Positions 1 to 9,032 are shown, counted from the first letter of the stretch. The stretch: 64,000 nucleotides of DNA from Natronospirillum sp965602035 (GCA_965602035.1 OZ271919.1:1612001-1676000), one strand, 5' to 3'. Program-made: numbers and translations. The notes: generated by a model not told the origin, from the sequence alone.

Positions 1-420
1 CATGCCGATACCGGCCATGACCAGGTCCATGGTGATCGGCCGGCCCGGACGCTGGGCCAGGGCTTCGTAGTTCACAACCAGATACAGCGCCGCCGAGCTG
101 GCCAGGATTGCAAACACCCAATCGTGCCAGGGCACATGCGATTGCGGTGACCGTTTGAAGGCTGGGAACGTCAGAAAAGTAAGAAAAATGGCGAAGGCCA
201 GGTGAATCGGGCGCACCAGTGTCGTGGAAAGCAACGCAAACGGCGAGGCCACCCACAATTGAAACAGGGCCCAGGCAACGCATACGACCAGAATCAGTAT
301 GCCGGTGAATCCCTTCGGTGCACGGGCACCGCTTTCAGTCTCGAGTAACGCCTTCAGAGTGGCGTCCTTGTCATCCACCTGGACGTTGTCCGGTTGATGC
401 GACGATTGTTGTTGTGTCAT
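1..420 (-). CDS. TRAP transporter fused permease (TAXI-associated), N-terminal part
   Basis: Only the first 140 codons lie in the window; the gene runs off the left edge. The start is ATG at 420. A hydrophilic N-terminus of about 40 residues, ending APKGFTG, is followed by transmembrane helices (ILILVVCVAWALFQLW, then IHLAFAIFLTFLTFPAF). This pattern is typical of fused 4TM/12TM TRAP permeases, which use the ion gradient to import a substrate delivered by a periplasmic TAXI receptor. The receptor gene lies just upstream on the same strand, separated by a terminator and REP elements, so the permease may be expressed at a lower level than the receptor. The substrate cannot be told from sequence. 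Confidence 0.8.
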   Translation of the reverse strand, partial: MTQQQSSHQPDNVQVDDKDATLKALLETESGARAPKGFTGILILVVCVAWALFQLWVASPFALLSTTLVRPIHLAFAIFLTFLTFPAFKRSPQSHVPWHDWVFAILASSAALYLVVNYEALAQRPGRPITMDLVMAGIGM

Positions 421-448
421 TCGTCCATCCTCTGCACTCGCTGCGACG

Positions 449-483
449 AAAAAGGCCGGGCGAGATCTTCTCTGCGCCCGGCC
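449..483 (-). terminator. Rho-independent terminator between receptor and permease genes
   Basis: Read on the minus strand, a perfect 9-bp stem (GGCCGGGCG / CGCCCGGCC) with a 12-nt loop is followed by TTTTT. It lies after the receptor gene and before the permease, so it probably attenuates readthrough rather than ending the operon. Confidence 0.75.
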
Positions 484-500
484 GGTATTGCGGACTGAAT

Positions 501-598
501 CGCGGCCTTTTGGCCGCTCCTACCATTGAACAACACCCGTAGGAGCGGCGGTACGCCGCGATGAGCCTGCGGAGTCGCGGCCTGCCGGCCGCTCCTAC
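501..598. repeat. Cluster of three REP-like elements
   Basis: Three copies of the window-wide REP-like unit lie at 501-523 (inverted), 539-561 (direct) and 575-598 (inverted). Each has GTAGGAGC at one end and CGCGA at the other around a G+C-rich palindrome. The alternating orientation resembles the clustered mosaic arrangement known for REPs in enterics and pseudomonads. Confidence 0.85.
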
Positions 599-613
599 AG
601 ACTCAGGCTCGGC

Positions 614-1600
614 TTACATCCAGCCGCGCTCACGGTAATAACGCTCAGCGCCCGGATGCAGAGGTGCAGACAGACCATTGGAGATCATGTCTTCAGGCTG
701 CAGGTTGTTCAGCGCCGGATGGAGGCCACGGAATGAATCCAGCCCTTCAAACACGGAACGAACCAGGTGATAGACCACATCATCGTCGACATCTGCTGAC
801 GTCACGAGTGTTGCTGCCACACCGAAGGTTGTTGTGTCGTCCGGGTTGCCGTTATACATGCCGCCCGGAATGGTTGCCTTAGCGTAGTACGGGTTATTCT
901 CGATAAGAGAATCCACCGCGGGGCCAGTGATATCAACCAGCACGCCCGGGCAGGATGTCGTGGCTTCCTGAATCGCACCACTCGGGTGGCCGACGACGTA
1001 GGCAATAGCATCGACCTGATTGTCACACATTGCGGCCGCCATCTGTGCCGCCGGCAGGTCCGCCGCTTCCGAGTAGACACTGAAGTCTTTGCCCTGGCTT
1101 TCCAGGAATACTTCCAGAGTTGCACGCTGCCCTGAGCCCGGGTTGCCCACGTTGAAGCGCATACCCTCAAGGTCATCAATGTGGTCTACGTTGGCATCCT
1201 CACGGGCGACAACCGTCAGCGGTTCACCGTGCAGTTTGAAAACCGCACGCAGATCTTCGAAGGCATCGCCTTCAAACTGCACTTCACCGTTGTAAGCGTT
1301 GTACTGAACATCACTCTGCGCAATACCGAAATCCAGCTCACCGGCACGAATGGTGTTGATGTTGAAGACCGAACCACCGGTACTCTCAACACCACAGCGG
1401 ATACCATGGGCCGCACCGGTCGTGCGCTCGGCGTTCATCAGTCGGCAGATAGCTCCGCCGGCCGGATAGTAAACACCGGTGACACCGCCGGTACCGATAC
1501 TGATGAAATTCTGGGCATTGGCGGTCGTCGCCATGCCGCCGGCAAGCGCGATGCCCGCGGCTGCAATGCCGGTCGTCAATGTTTTTGTCAGTGTGCGCAT
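614..1600 (-). CDS. TAXI family TRAP transporter solute-binding protein
   Basis: This 328-residue periplasmic receptor belongs to the TAXI (TRAP-associated extracytoplasmic immunogenic) family. It should capture a small organic anion and pass it to the permease encoded downstream. The chosen ATG at 1600 has GGAG just upstream and opens a clear signal peptide (MRTLTKTLTTGIAAAGIALA, cleavage after ANA). In-frame starts further upstream would add residues before the signal peptide. The mature protein begins with the family hallmark FISIGTGGVTGVYYPAGG and contains GNPGSGQR and the AYVVGHPSG segment. Three REPs and a terminator separate it from the permease gene. Confidence 0.9.
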   Translation of the reverse strand: MRTLTKTLTTGIAAAGIALAGGMATTANAQNFISIGTGGVTGVYYPAGGAICRLMNAERTTGAAHGIRCGVESTGGSVFNINTIRAGELDFGIAQSDVQYNAYNGEVQFEGDAFEDLRAVFKLHGEPLTVVAREDANVDHIDDLEGMRFNVGNPGSGQRATLEVFLESQGKDFSVYSEAADLPAAQMAAAMCDNQVDAIAYVVGHPSGAIQEATTSCPGVLVDITGPAVDSLIENNPYYAKATIPGGMYNGNPDDTTTFGVAATLVTSADVDDDVVYHLVRSVFEGLDSFRGLHPALNNLQPEDMISNGLSAPLHPGAERYYRERGWM

Positions 1601-1723
1601 ACGAATCTCCATTCTATTGCTGTTATTTCCCCTTGTTGACCGAACAATCAGTGTCCCTCGGCCACGCATTTTCAGCATAATACGAATCTCGAATTTGGCA
1701 AGAAATTAAGAAAATTCAGAAGC

Positions 1724-3394
1724 CTATGCCGGCGCAACCATCTGGTGGCGTTCGATCAATGCCCGTGTGTCCACTCCGGCAGGCAACTGCCCGTAGAGCC
1801 AGCCACTCGCGCCGTCGTCGAGACGGGCGGCGCAGAGTGCCTCGCCCACCCAGGCGGCAGGGCCGGTCAGTAAGACGTTGGCCTGCAAACTGAGCGCCAG
1901 TCGATGAACAAGTTCCCGGGCACGGCGTTCGTCGCCGATCAACGCATCCCAGTCCCTACTGAGATCTGAAATCCACCGGTCAAACCGGGGGTTTTCACCC
2001 CGCCCGCGGTCGAGTTCCGAAAACAAAGCTTCAGTGATCCCCGGCTCCCGATGCAGGGCGCGCAGCACATCCAGACACTGGATATTGCCACTTCCTTCCC
2101 ATACCGCATTCACCGGCGACTCACGGAACAGCCTGGGCATGATGCAATTTTCCATCAGTCCGCTGCCGCCAAGGCATTCCATCGCCTCATAGGCATGCCC
2201 CGGTGCCCGCTTGCAGATCCAGTATTTTCCGATGGCCGTGCCGATGCGCAGCAATGCCCGCTCCCGGGCGTCGTAGGCGTTGTCGAGTGCCCCGGCGAGT
2301 CGCCAGGTCAACGCCAAGGCCGCTTCACTTTCGAGTGCCAGGTCGGCCAACACCGCTGCCATTATCGGTTGTTCCGTGAGCGCAGCGCCGAAGGCCGACC
2401 TTCGTGAACTGTGGTGAATGGCCTGCGACACCGCCTGCCGCATGCCGGCGGATGACCCGATCATGCAATCAAACCGGGTCAGCGCAACCATCTCAATGAT
2501 GGTACGTATGCCCGCGCCTTCATCACCCAGACGCCAGCCCAGCGCGCCCCGAAGCTCGGTTTCACTGGAGGCATTGGAGACATTGCCCATTTTTGCTTTC
2601 AGGCGCTGCAGCTGCAGCGGATTCTTGCTGCCGTCCGGACGCCAGCGTGGCACCAGATAGCAGGTCAGCCCTTCCGGTGCCTGCGCCAGGGCAAGAAAAC
2701 CATCGGACATCGGCGCTGAGACGAAAAACTTGTGCCCCACCAGTTCGTAGGCCGCCTCTTCGCCCGATACGGCGTAGGCCCGTGTGGTATTGGCTCGCAC
2801 GTCGGACCCGCCCTGTTTCTCTGTCATGGCCATGCCAAGCGTCAGCGCGTTCTTCTGGTAATGCGGCACATTGCGGCTGTCGTAACCCCGCGCGGTGACC
2901 TTCGACAGCCAATTAGCCGCCTCACCGGAATGCTTCTGCAACACCGGTACAGCGGCAAAGGTCATGGTAATCGGGCACCCATGCCCCGCTTCCACCTGTG
3001 CCTGCAGGTAATAGCGTGCGGCCCGGTGCACATGTGCACCGGGAGCCGGGTCAAGCCAGGGGTCACAGTGCAGGCCGGTTTCCAGCGCCCGCTGCATCAG
3101 TTCATGGTACGCCGGGTGAAAACGTACCTGGTCGACGCGATGACCATACCGGTCATGCGTCTGCAGATCCGGCGGATTCTCATTGGCCCGAAAGCCGAGC
3201 TCTATCGTCTCCTCACGCCCGGCCCACTCTCCCTGATCGACCAGAACCGCGTCGTCGGTCGCCAGGCCATGGTGCCCGCACCAATCCAGCAAGGGCTGAT
3301 CGGCACTGAACAGATTGTGGTTCTCCAGTGGTTCCGGCTGGTTCTCAACCTGGTGTGTTTCCGCCATCCAGCGGTCAGTCTGGTCGTCCGGCAT
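1724..3394 (-). CDS. aidB: AidB-like acyl-CoA dehydrogenase
   Basis: This 556-residue flavoprotein matches the AidB branch of acyl-CoA dehydrogenases, known for DNA binding and the adaptive response to alkylation as well as weak isovaleryl-CoA dehydrogenase activity. Visible family blocks are PLLDWC near the start, FHPAYHELM, CPITMTFAAVPVL, MTEKQGGSDVRANTT (flavin/substrate loop), NASSETEL, TRFDCMIGS and the C-terminal VNAVWEGSGNIQCLDVLR, which carries the expected catalytic glutamate. Length is close to E. coli AidB (about 540). The ATG at 3394 has GAGGAGG about ten bases upstream. No ada box or alkA-type gene is nearby, so a role in alkylation response is inferred only from family. Confidence 0.85.
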   Translation of the reverse strand: MPDDQTDRWMAETHQVENQPEPLENHNLFSADQPLLDWCGHHGLATDDAVLVDQGEWAGREETIELGFRANENPPDLQTHDRYGHRVDQVRFHPAYHELMQRALETGLHCDPWLDPAPGAHVHRAARYYLQAQVEAGHGCPITMTFAAVPVLQKHSGEAANWLSKVTARGYDSRNVPHYQKNALTLGMAMTEKQGGSDVRANTTRAYAVSGEEAAYELVGHKFFVSAPMSDGFLALAQAPEGLTCYLVPRWRPDGSKNPLQLQRLKAKMGNVSNASSETELRGALGWRLGDEGAGIRTIIEMVALTRFDCMIGSSAGMRQAVSQAIHHSSRRSAFGAALTEQPIMAAVLADLALESEAALALTWRLAGALDNAYDARERALLRIGTAIGKYWICKRAPGHAYEAMECLGGSGLMENCIMPRLFRESPVNAVWEGSGNIQCLDVLRALHREPGITEALFSELDRGRGENPRFDRWISDLSRDWDALIGDERRARELVHRLALSLQANVLLTGPAAWVGEALCAARLDDGASGWLYGQLPAGVDTRALIERHQMVAPA

Positions 3395-3470
3395 GGTGGT
3401 CTGGCCTCCTCAATTAAAGGCTGTAATCTGAGTGTAGACCAATCAAATTAGTCGGTGTTAACCGCCGGGA

Positions 3471-3497
3471 TTGCATCACTGAGAACTACGATATAAT
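3471..3497 (+). promoter_or_regulatory. Candidate promoter for the DUF1289 gene
   Basis: TTGCAT (3471-3476) and a consensus TATAAT (3492-3497) are separated by 15 bp, shorter than ideal. The TATAAT overlaps the first in-frame ATG at 3496. That makes the ATG at 3538 the more likely start for the gene downstream. Confidence 0.4.
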
Positions 3498-3537
3498 GTG
3501 CCGAAACCGACACGAACACACACTATGTAGTACCTGT

Positions 3538-4077
3538 ATGACAGACACTCTCAACATACCGAATCGTGAGTGGCACCGGGCTGAGGAACGCACAGGGGCT
3601 TCACCCTGCACAGGCATTTGCTCAGTCGCGGCTGGAGATTCCGTATGCCGGGGCTGCTATCGCACCCTGGATGATATAGCCCGCTGGGCAACCGCGCCTG
3701 CCGCCGAGCGCCAGCAGAGACTGGCACATCGCCAAGCGCTGATTTGCGCCACCGCCGAACGCTACTTTGAGCTGGTTGACGCGGAACGACTTATGCAGCA
3801 ATGGCAGCGCTATCTGGCCCGGCCACCCTACCCCCGGTTTCCGTGGGAGGCCTGGTTACACCTGTGCCAGAAGGGCGCCTCACGCATACAGGACCTGAGC
3901 GCGTATGGTGTGCGTGCCCGTAGCAGGCACGCTGCTGAGGCGCCATCACGTCTCTGGCGCTGCTGGAAGGACGACCTAGTCCGCGCCCGGCGCAGCAGCG
4001 GCTTCGTCGAGGAGCTGTTCGGCGAGACGGACGAAGGAGTCATGGGTGGATGTCGCACCGCTGATGGCGTCAACTGA
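3538..4077 (+). CDS. DUF1289 domain protein
   Basis: This 179-residue protein has an N-terminal DUF1289 cysteine motif: SPCTGICSVAAGDSVCRGCYR followed by TLDDIARWATAPAAER. The CxxxC...CxGC pattern suggests a small metal or Fe-S site; the family has no firm biochemical role. Residues beyond about 60 (WQRYLARPPYPRFPWEAW) are less conserved and may form a separate helical tail. Start ATG 3538 is preferred to 3496 because the -10 element overlaps the latter, though no good ribosome-binding site is seen. The last 102 bp overlap, tail to tail, the end of the cytochrome b5/FMN gene on the other strand. Confidence 0.7.
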   Translation: MTDTLNIPNREWHRAEERTGASPCTGICSVAAGDSVCRGCYRTLDDIARWATAPAAERQQRLAHRQALICATAERYFELVDAERLMQQWQRYLARPPYPRFPWEAWLHLCQKGASRIQDLSAYGVRARSRHAAEAPSRLWRCWKDDLVRARRSSGFVEELFGETDEGVMGGCRTADGVN

Positions 4078-4788
4078 ACCCGCAACACCGGTACGGCGCA
4101 GAATCTGTTCGTAGCCGGGGAACGCGGACAACCAGGAAACCCCGGCTCCGGCATTGCGCCAGCGTTGGGCGTAATTGTAATCAGTCCGCTTGCTGGCAGT
4201 TACCGCCCCTTCCGCGTTGCGTTGAATTTCATCGTAGTGCACCGCCACCAGTTCGCCGGCGTAGACGGTCAGTTCCATGATCCCTATCCAGCCCCGACCG
4301 TCGGGCTGGGTTTCTGCGTAGTAGGTGCCATCAGCCCAGTTGCCGCTGGCATTGGCAGCGCCTGTGCCTGCCGGCATGGGCCGGCTGAGTGCCGGAGACG
4401 GAGCAGCCGCAACAGACTCGTTCAGCCGGTGCTCAAACCCCGGTAATACCCCGATGCGGTACTGCTGAAGCAGGCGCTCGGCGGAACCACTATGGCCGCG
4501 CCCGTTGCCAATTCCTTCCCAGGCTTCAGTAGCCTCCTGGCCACAGAATCGGGCCACAACCTGGGGGGGTGTCGGGTGATTCGGTATGTAGTCGGTGATG
4601 TCATACACAACACCGTCAATGGCTTTCCAGCAACTGTCGGCGGAGTCGTGTTCCGCAATTTCATCGAGTGTGATCACCCGTCCCTCGGTCGCCGTCTGCG
4701 CCTGCGCCGGCAGCAGTCGATCCACGGTCCAGAGGGTGGCCACACTCGCCAGAAACGCAACAAAAATGGTGTAAGCGATACGGTTCAT
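3976..4788 (-). CDS. Exported cytochrome b5 / FMN-binding fusion protein
   Basis: This 270-residue protein joins two redox domains outside the membrane. After an N-terminal signal or anchor helix (IAYTIFVAFLASVATLW) comes a cytochrome b5-like domain, about residues 37-115, with both expected heme histidines (NHPTPP and GRGHSGSAERLL). A linker rich in Ala/Pro leads to an FMN-binding domain (about 150-260) ending in DAISGATSTHDS; S/T-G-A-T is the site where ApbE attaches FMN covalently to threonine. The start overlaps the stop of the ferric-reductase-like gene by four bases (ATGA), so the two are translationally coupled. Inference: electrons pass from NAD(P)H through the membrane flavoprotein to heme and FMN here. 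No apbE gene lies in the window. Confidence 0.85.
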   Translation of the reverse strand: MNRIAYTIFVAFLASVATLWTVDRLLPAQAQTATEGRVITLDEIAEHDSADSCWKAIDGVVYDITDYIPNHPTPPQVVARFCGQEATEAWEGIGNGRGHSGSAERLLQQYRIGVLPGFEHRLNESVAAAPSPALSRPMPAGTGAANASGNWADGTYYAETQPDGRGWIGIMELTVYAGELVAVHYDEIQRNAEGAVTASKRTDYNYAQRWRNAGAGVSWLSAFPGYEQILRRTGVAGSVDAISGATSTHDSFVRLAEQLLDEAAAAPGAD

Positions 4789-6092
4789 AGGAAATCAAAC
4801 GCCTCACTGTGAATGCGACTGGAAGGAACACCGGACTCGCGCAACAGCTTGCGTACATGCCGTGTCATCGGTGGTGGCCCGCACAGATAGACTTCACGTT
4901 CCGCGAAATCCGGGCAATGGGCTTGCAGGAAGGCCACTGACAGTGGGCCTTCCTGCCGATAATAATGTGCCGTTACGGTAAGACCCGGCTGAGACTCGCC
5001 GAGCGACTGCAGTTCACTGAGGTAATAGGCCCGAGTTTCGTCGTTCGCAAGGTAAATCAGATGGGCAGGGCGGTTCGGTTTTTCATGACCCGCAAAAGCA
5101 CGGGCACCGCTGACAAAGGGCGTGATGCCGACGCCGCCACCGATCCAGAGTTGTTCCCGCCCGGGTGCCATGGCCTCAAAAAAGTCACCATATGGGCCTT
5201 CCAGTTGCACCTGACTGCCCACTGGTATGGTCTGCAGCGCTGCACTGGCGTCTCCGAGGGCCTTGATGCCCATGCGGATTTCCGGGTCGTGCGGCGCCGA
5301 TGAAATGGTGTAGGGGTGTTCCTCATTGTGCCCGCTGGCCAATTCCGGGTTATGGGGTGTCAGGTAGGCAAACTGCCCGGGGTGATACGCCATGGGCTCA
5401 CCGAGCGGTTTCATGCGGATTTCCACCATGCCGCGTACCAGCTCGTCGACACCGGCCACTTCATAGGCATGCCGCCCCAGCCGGGGTGACAGGCCCTTGC
5501 GCCAGACAATGGCACCAATCGCGGCAACCGCAAGAACCACCCACAGAATCAGCTCACCCGCCAGCGGCAAGGCGTGTACCAGTGCCAGCACCGTGGCCAG
5601 TGCGGAGAGCAGATGCAGCTTTTTCCAACGCTGGTAGTGCGGTGGCCGACCGAAAAACTGAAACGTGGGGCCGAGAAAAACCACCATGGTCAGCAGCGCG
5701 AGCCAGCCTGCCCAGATCACCCAGCGGTCAGGGCCCGGGGACAGCGTGCTGAGCGCGGCTCCTACACCGCCCGGGAGCGCAGCAAGACCAAGCACCAGAG
5801 CGTGCACCATGATCAGGATGAATCCACCGAACCCGAAGGCCCGGTGAATACCCCACAGCTGTGGCAAGCCACCGAACCAGCGGTCCAGGCGAGGCAGGCG
5901 GACACTCATAGCGGCCGCCAGCAACATGAGCGACAACCCGAGAACGCCGGTAGCAATACCGAATGCCCGCAGCACGGCAGATGTACTGCCTGAACCCAAT
6001 AGCGGCAGCAGCCTGGGCAGCGCCACCAACAGAGGCAATACAGCCACACCGATCAACACCCAGACCCCGGGTTTACGCAATAGGTTCGCCAT
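4785..6092 (-). CDS. Ferric-reductase-like transmembrane flavoprotein
   Basis: This 435-residue membrane oxidoreductase has an N-terminal ferric-reductase-like heme domain of about six helices (residues 10-195), with His-containing helices such as FGGFILIMVHALVLGLA and LHLLSALATVLALVHALPL. A cytosolic FAD/NAD(P)H reductase domain follows: HPGQFAYLTPH (FAD), HPYTISSAP, WIGGGVGITPFVSGAR (nucleotide), and the terminal YLCGPPPMTRHVRKLL. It should move electrons from NAD(P)H across the inner membrane. The cytochrome b5/FMN gene overlaps its stop codon, which points to that protein as the direct acceptor. The terminal substrate (metal, quinone, or oxidised protein) is unknown. Confidence 0.85.
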   Translation of the reverse strand: MANLLRKPGVWVLIGVAVLPLLVALPRLLPLLGSGSTSAVLRAFGIATGVLGLSLMLLAAAMSVRLPRLDRWFGGLPQLWGIHRAFGFGGFILIMVHALVLGLAALPGGVGAALSTLSPGPDRWVIWAGWLALLTMVVFLGPTFQFFGRPPHYQRWKKLHLLSALATVLALVHALPLAGELILWVVLAVAAIGAIVWRKGLSPRLGRHAYEVAGVDELVRGMVEIRMKPLGEPMAYHPGQFAYLTPHNPELASGHNEEHPYTISSAPHDPEIRMGIKALGDASAALQTIPVGSQVQLEGPYGDFFEAMAPGREQLWIGGGVGITPFVSGARAFAGHEKPNRPAHLIYLANDETRAYYLSELQSLGESQPGLTVTAHYYRQEGPLSVAFLQAHCPDFAEREVYLCGPPPMTRHVRKLLRESGVPSSRIHSEAFDFL

Positions 6093-6174
6093 AGTCTGCC
6101 TCGTACACTGTCCGTAGATTCAATCTAGCAACACAGCGCCAGCTTCACTTGATCTATATCAAGGTTTTCGCCGG

Positions 6175-7320
6175 CTAGCGGCCCTGTTCCATCATGGCCG
6201 GAAGAATGGCGCGCATGGCACTGAGCGTATCGCGCGCGAGCTGCATGGACCGTACCTCCGACCAACCATAGAGCTCATCAGGCCAGTCATTGTTGTCCTT
6301 GAACGGCATTTCGAGTGTATTAGCAAGACACTTGAAGCGCTCACCCACCCAGTTACTGGCCATGGTGAGGTTGGCTTTTCCCGGTGCCGGCAACGGGTAT
6401 CCGTGTTCGGTCTGGTAATCGGGCGTGGCCTGCAACAAGGCCGTTCGGAATGCCTGATCCAGCGCCTGACGTTCATCGTCGAACGACGGTACACCCTGGG
6501 TGCTCATCAGGAACACATAGGGGATGCTCTCGTCGCCGTGCACGTCCAGGTAAAAATCGACCCCGGTCGCCTCCATTTTCTCAATGGTACGATAAACCTC
6601 CGGGCTCTTCTCCAGCGATGGGCTCTGCCATTCCCGGTTGAGGTTCACACCGGCGGCATTGGTGCGCAGATGGCCACGCACGCTGCCGTCCGGGTTCATA
6701 TTGGGCACCACATAGAATTCAACATGGCGCAGCACCGCGCGGGCCGTGGTGTCTTCCGGATCCAGCAGGCGCTCCAGAAACCCCTCGACAAACCACTCGG
6801 CCATGGTCTCCCCCGGATGCTGCCGGGCAGTAATCCAGAACGTTTTCTTTGGCCCGGTGGCGTCCGGGGCCGTAATATGAAGTACGGAGAGATCCCGGCC
6901 GTCGAGTGTTTCCCCCAGATCTTCGACGGTGCACAGAGGGGATTCCTGGGCTTCCTGTATCAGATCCTGGTGTTGTTCGAAGCTGTACGGCACAAAATAG
7001 GCGAAATAGACGGTGGAGTGTTCCAGCACATGGTCGATGGCAAGTTCTTCACCATCGTAGGTGGAATCGACCCGGAACCAGTGCTCGCGGTCATAGGAGG
7101 CAACCGCGCGATACTCTTCCCACCCTTCCGGGTAAGATGACCCCCCCGCATTCAGCAGTCGCAGCGTATGTGCGACCCCTATCTGGCCCTGCAGGCGGAA
7201 ATAAAACCACTGGTAAAACTCGGAGTTGTGGTCGTGGCGGATACGCAGTTGAATGTCATGCGGGTTGTCCGCGGAGACCACCTCAATGTTGCCCCCATCA
7301 AACGCGCTCGAAATCTTCAT
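6175..7320 (-). CDS. M14 family zinc carboxypeptidase (cytosolic carboxypeptidase-like)
   Basis: This is a 381-residue metallocarboxypeptidase of the M14 family, nearest in layout to the cytosolic carboxypeptidase (Nna1/AGBL) type, with an N-terminal beta-rich domain (about 1-125) before the catalytic domain. Zinc ligands are visible as HPGE near residue 168 and the histidine of LDVHGDE; NPDGSVRGHLR and NLNREW supply the usual substrate-binding Arg/Asn residues, and the catalytic Glu is probably in NTLEMPFKD. Start ATG 7320 has GAGGAGAG seven bases upstream, whereas the frame open to 7347 lacks a site. It probably trims C-terminal residues of peptides or proteins; the substrate is unknown. 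Confidence 0.85.
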   Translation of the reverse strand: MKISSAFDGGNIEVVSADNPHDIQLRIRHDHNSEFYQWFYFRLQGQIGVAHTLRLLNAGGSSYPEGWEEYRAVASYDREHWFRVDSTYDGEELAIDHVLEHSTVYFAYFVPYSFEQHQDLIQEAQESPLCTVEDLGETLDGRDLSVLHITAPDATGPKKTFWITARQHPGETMAEWFVEGFLERLLDPEDTTARAVLRHVEFYVVPNMNPDGSVRGHLRTNAAGVNLNREWQSPSLEKSPEVYRTIEKMEATGVDFYLDVHGDESIPYVFLMSTQGVPSFDDERQALDQAFRTALLQATPDYQTEHGYPLPAPGKANLTMASNWVGERFKCLANTLEMPFKDNNDWPDELYGWSEVRSMQLARDTLSAMRAILPAMMEQGR

Positions 7321-7402
7321 CACAACACTCTCCTCGGGCAGTTCCATTACGCTCTCGAGGAAGTGTAACCCATATTTTCAGCGTTCGCCCGGGGGCGGGT
7401 TT

Positions 7403-8416
7403 TCAGCCTGCCAGCGGGCCGATTCCGACCTTGCGTCGTACCTCTGCCATCAATGGCACTGACCGTTCCCGGGCCTTCTCGGCGCCCTTTTTCAGAATAC
7501 GGTCGATCTCGGCAGGGTCGCTGACCAGTTCATTATAGAGCGCCCGTTTTTCCTTCAGGATCTCGTTCAGGTGCTCGAACACCTGCTTTTTGGCCTCGCC
7601 CCAGGCGATACCGTCTTCATACTGGCGGCGCATGGCGGCGATTTCAGATCCACTGGCGAAGGCGGAATAGACCGCGAACAGGGTGCAGTTGTCCGGATCT
7701 TTCGGTTCCCCGGGTTCCAGTGAGTTGGTCACGATCTTGTTGATACGCTTCCGGAAGGCCTTCTCACTGTCGAAAAGCGGGATCGTGTTGTTGTAGCTCT
7801 TGGACATTTTCCGCCCGTCGAGGCCGGGCAGCACCATGCTGCTCTCGTCCACCACGACTTCCGGCAAGGTGAACGTCTCCCCGAACAGGTAATTGAAGCG
7901 CTGTGCAATGTCCCGGGTCATCTCAAGATGCTGCACCTGATCCTTCCCCACCGGAACATGGGTGGCGTTGAACATGAGGATATCGGCCGCCATCAGAATC
8001 GGGTAACTGAACAGCCCCATGGTGATCCCCTTATCCGGATCCGCCGCGTCATTGTCCAGATTCTCCTGGACTGCCGCCTTGTAGGCGTGCGCCCGGTTCA
8101 AGAGGCCTTTCGCTGCAACGCAGGTCAGTACCCAACTCAGTTCCGTGATTTCCGGCACGTCGGACTGGCGATAAAACGTCACACGATCCGGGTCGAGCCC
8201 GCTGGCCAGCCAGCTCGCCGCAATCGCCAGCGCACTTTCCCGCACCCGCTCAGGCTCCTGACACTTGATCAGGGCATGATAGTCAGCCAGAAAGAAAAAC
8301 GAATGGGCGTCTGTGGTCAGGCTGGATTCTATGGCCGGCCGAATGGCACCGGCATAGTTGCCCAGGTGGGGGATACCTGTAGTGGTGATACCGGTCAGTA
8401 CGGTTCGCTGGCTCAT
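7403..8416 (-). CDS. trpS: Tryptophan--tRNA ligase
   Basis: This class I aminoacyl-tRNA synthetase charges tRNA-Trp. It is 337 residues long, normal for bacterial TrpRS. The HIGH-type signature appears as GIPHLGNYAG near residue 20 and the KMSKS loop as DGRKMSKSYNN near residue 205; the VPVGKDQVQHLEMTRDIA segment is typical. ATG 8416 is chosen over the in-frame GTG two codons earlier because AAGAG sits six bases before it. It is a single gene, transcribed toward the M14 peptidase. Confidence 0.95.
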   Translation of the reverse strand: MSQRTVLTGITTTGIPHLGNYAGAIRPAIESSLTTDAHSFFFLADYHALIKCQEPERVRESALAIAASWLASGLDPDRVTFYRQSDVPEITELSWVLTCVAAKGLLNRAHAYKAAVQENLDNDAADPDKGITMGLFSYPILMAADILMFNATHVPVGKDQVQHLEMTRDIAQRFNYLFGETFTLPEVVVDESSMVLPGLDGRKMSKSYNNTIPLFDSEKAFRKRINKIVTNSLEPGEPKDPDNCTLFAVYSAFASGSEIAAMRRQYEDGIAWGEAKKQVFEHLNEILKEKRALYNELVSDPAEIDRILKKGAEKARERSVPLMAEVRRKVGIGPLAG

Positions 8417-8641
8417 GGGCACTCTTGATTACGGCAAATTTGGGAAGCGGAACGATAGCCGAAAACCGTGTTGAGATCGACCCCTGCCGGAGTTCGGTTG
8501 GTGCAGATACCGCGGCGTTTGTCGAAGCGTCCGTTACATGGCGTCCGTTACACGGCGTCCTGGGCACGAAGAACGCCTTGAGTACGAAACTATACGCCGG
8601 GTGAGTACCCAGCGTGCTGTCACCATGACAGGATCGATCCC

Positions 8642-9022
8642 ATGCTGAATCCGATTTTCAAGCCATGGAAAACCGACTCGATCCGGGTTTCAATAAAGGT
8701 GGCCATAGCAACAGCCGCCCTGAGCAGCCTGTTCAGAATCTTTGACGGCAACTTTTCCTGGTCCGGGACACTGATTCTGTCGGCACAGGCGTTTATCGCT
8801 ACTGAGGCCATTGATGTGTCAGGCACCGTATTCCAGAGGATGCGACGGCGGGAACGAGTTACCGTGCAGGACTCCGCGCTTATTGCCGGTTTGTTCTGCC
8901 TGGTGTTCGTGGCCTACGACCTTCCGGACAAAGAGCCCTTCATTCCAGGCACGCTGATCGCACCTGCTGCGGCATTTCTGGTGTCGGAGGTATTGCGGCA
9001 TCAATTTGCCAAACGCGCCTGA
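8642..9022 (+). CDS. Small membrane protein with two repeats of a DS...E two-helix module
   Basis: I do not recognise this 126-residue protein. It has about four hydrophobic helices and reads as an internal duplication: residues 12-58 (DSIRVSIKVAIATAALSS ... GTLILSAQAFIATE) and 77-120 (DSALIAGLFCLVFVAYDL ... GTLIAPAAAFLVSEVLRH). Both halves start with Asp-Ser, share GTLI and a helix ending in Glu. The 62-residue protein at 10991-11179 carries a single copy of the same pattern. AGGAT precedes ATG 8642. It stands alone between trpS and the LysR gene. Confidence 0.6.
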   Translation: MLNPIFKPWKTDSIRVSIKVAIATAALSSLFRIFDGNFSWSGTLILSAQAFIATEAIDVSGTVFQRMRRRERVTVQDSALIAGLFCLVFVAYDLPDKEPFIPGTLIAPAAAFLVSEVLRHQFAKRA

Positions 9023-9032
9023 GTTGGCTGTC

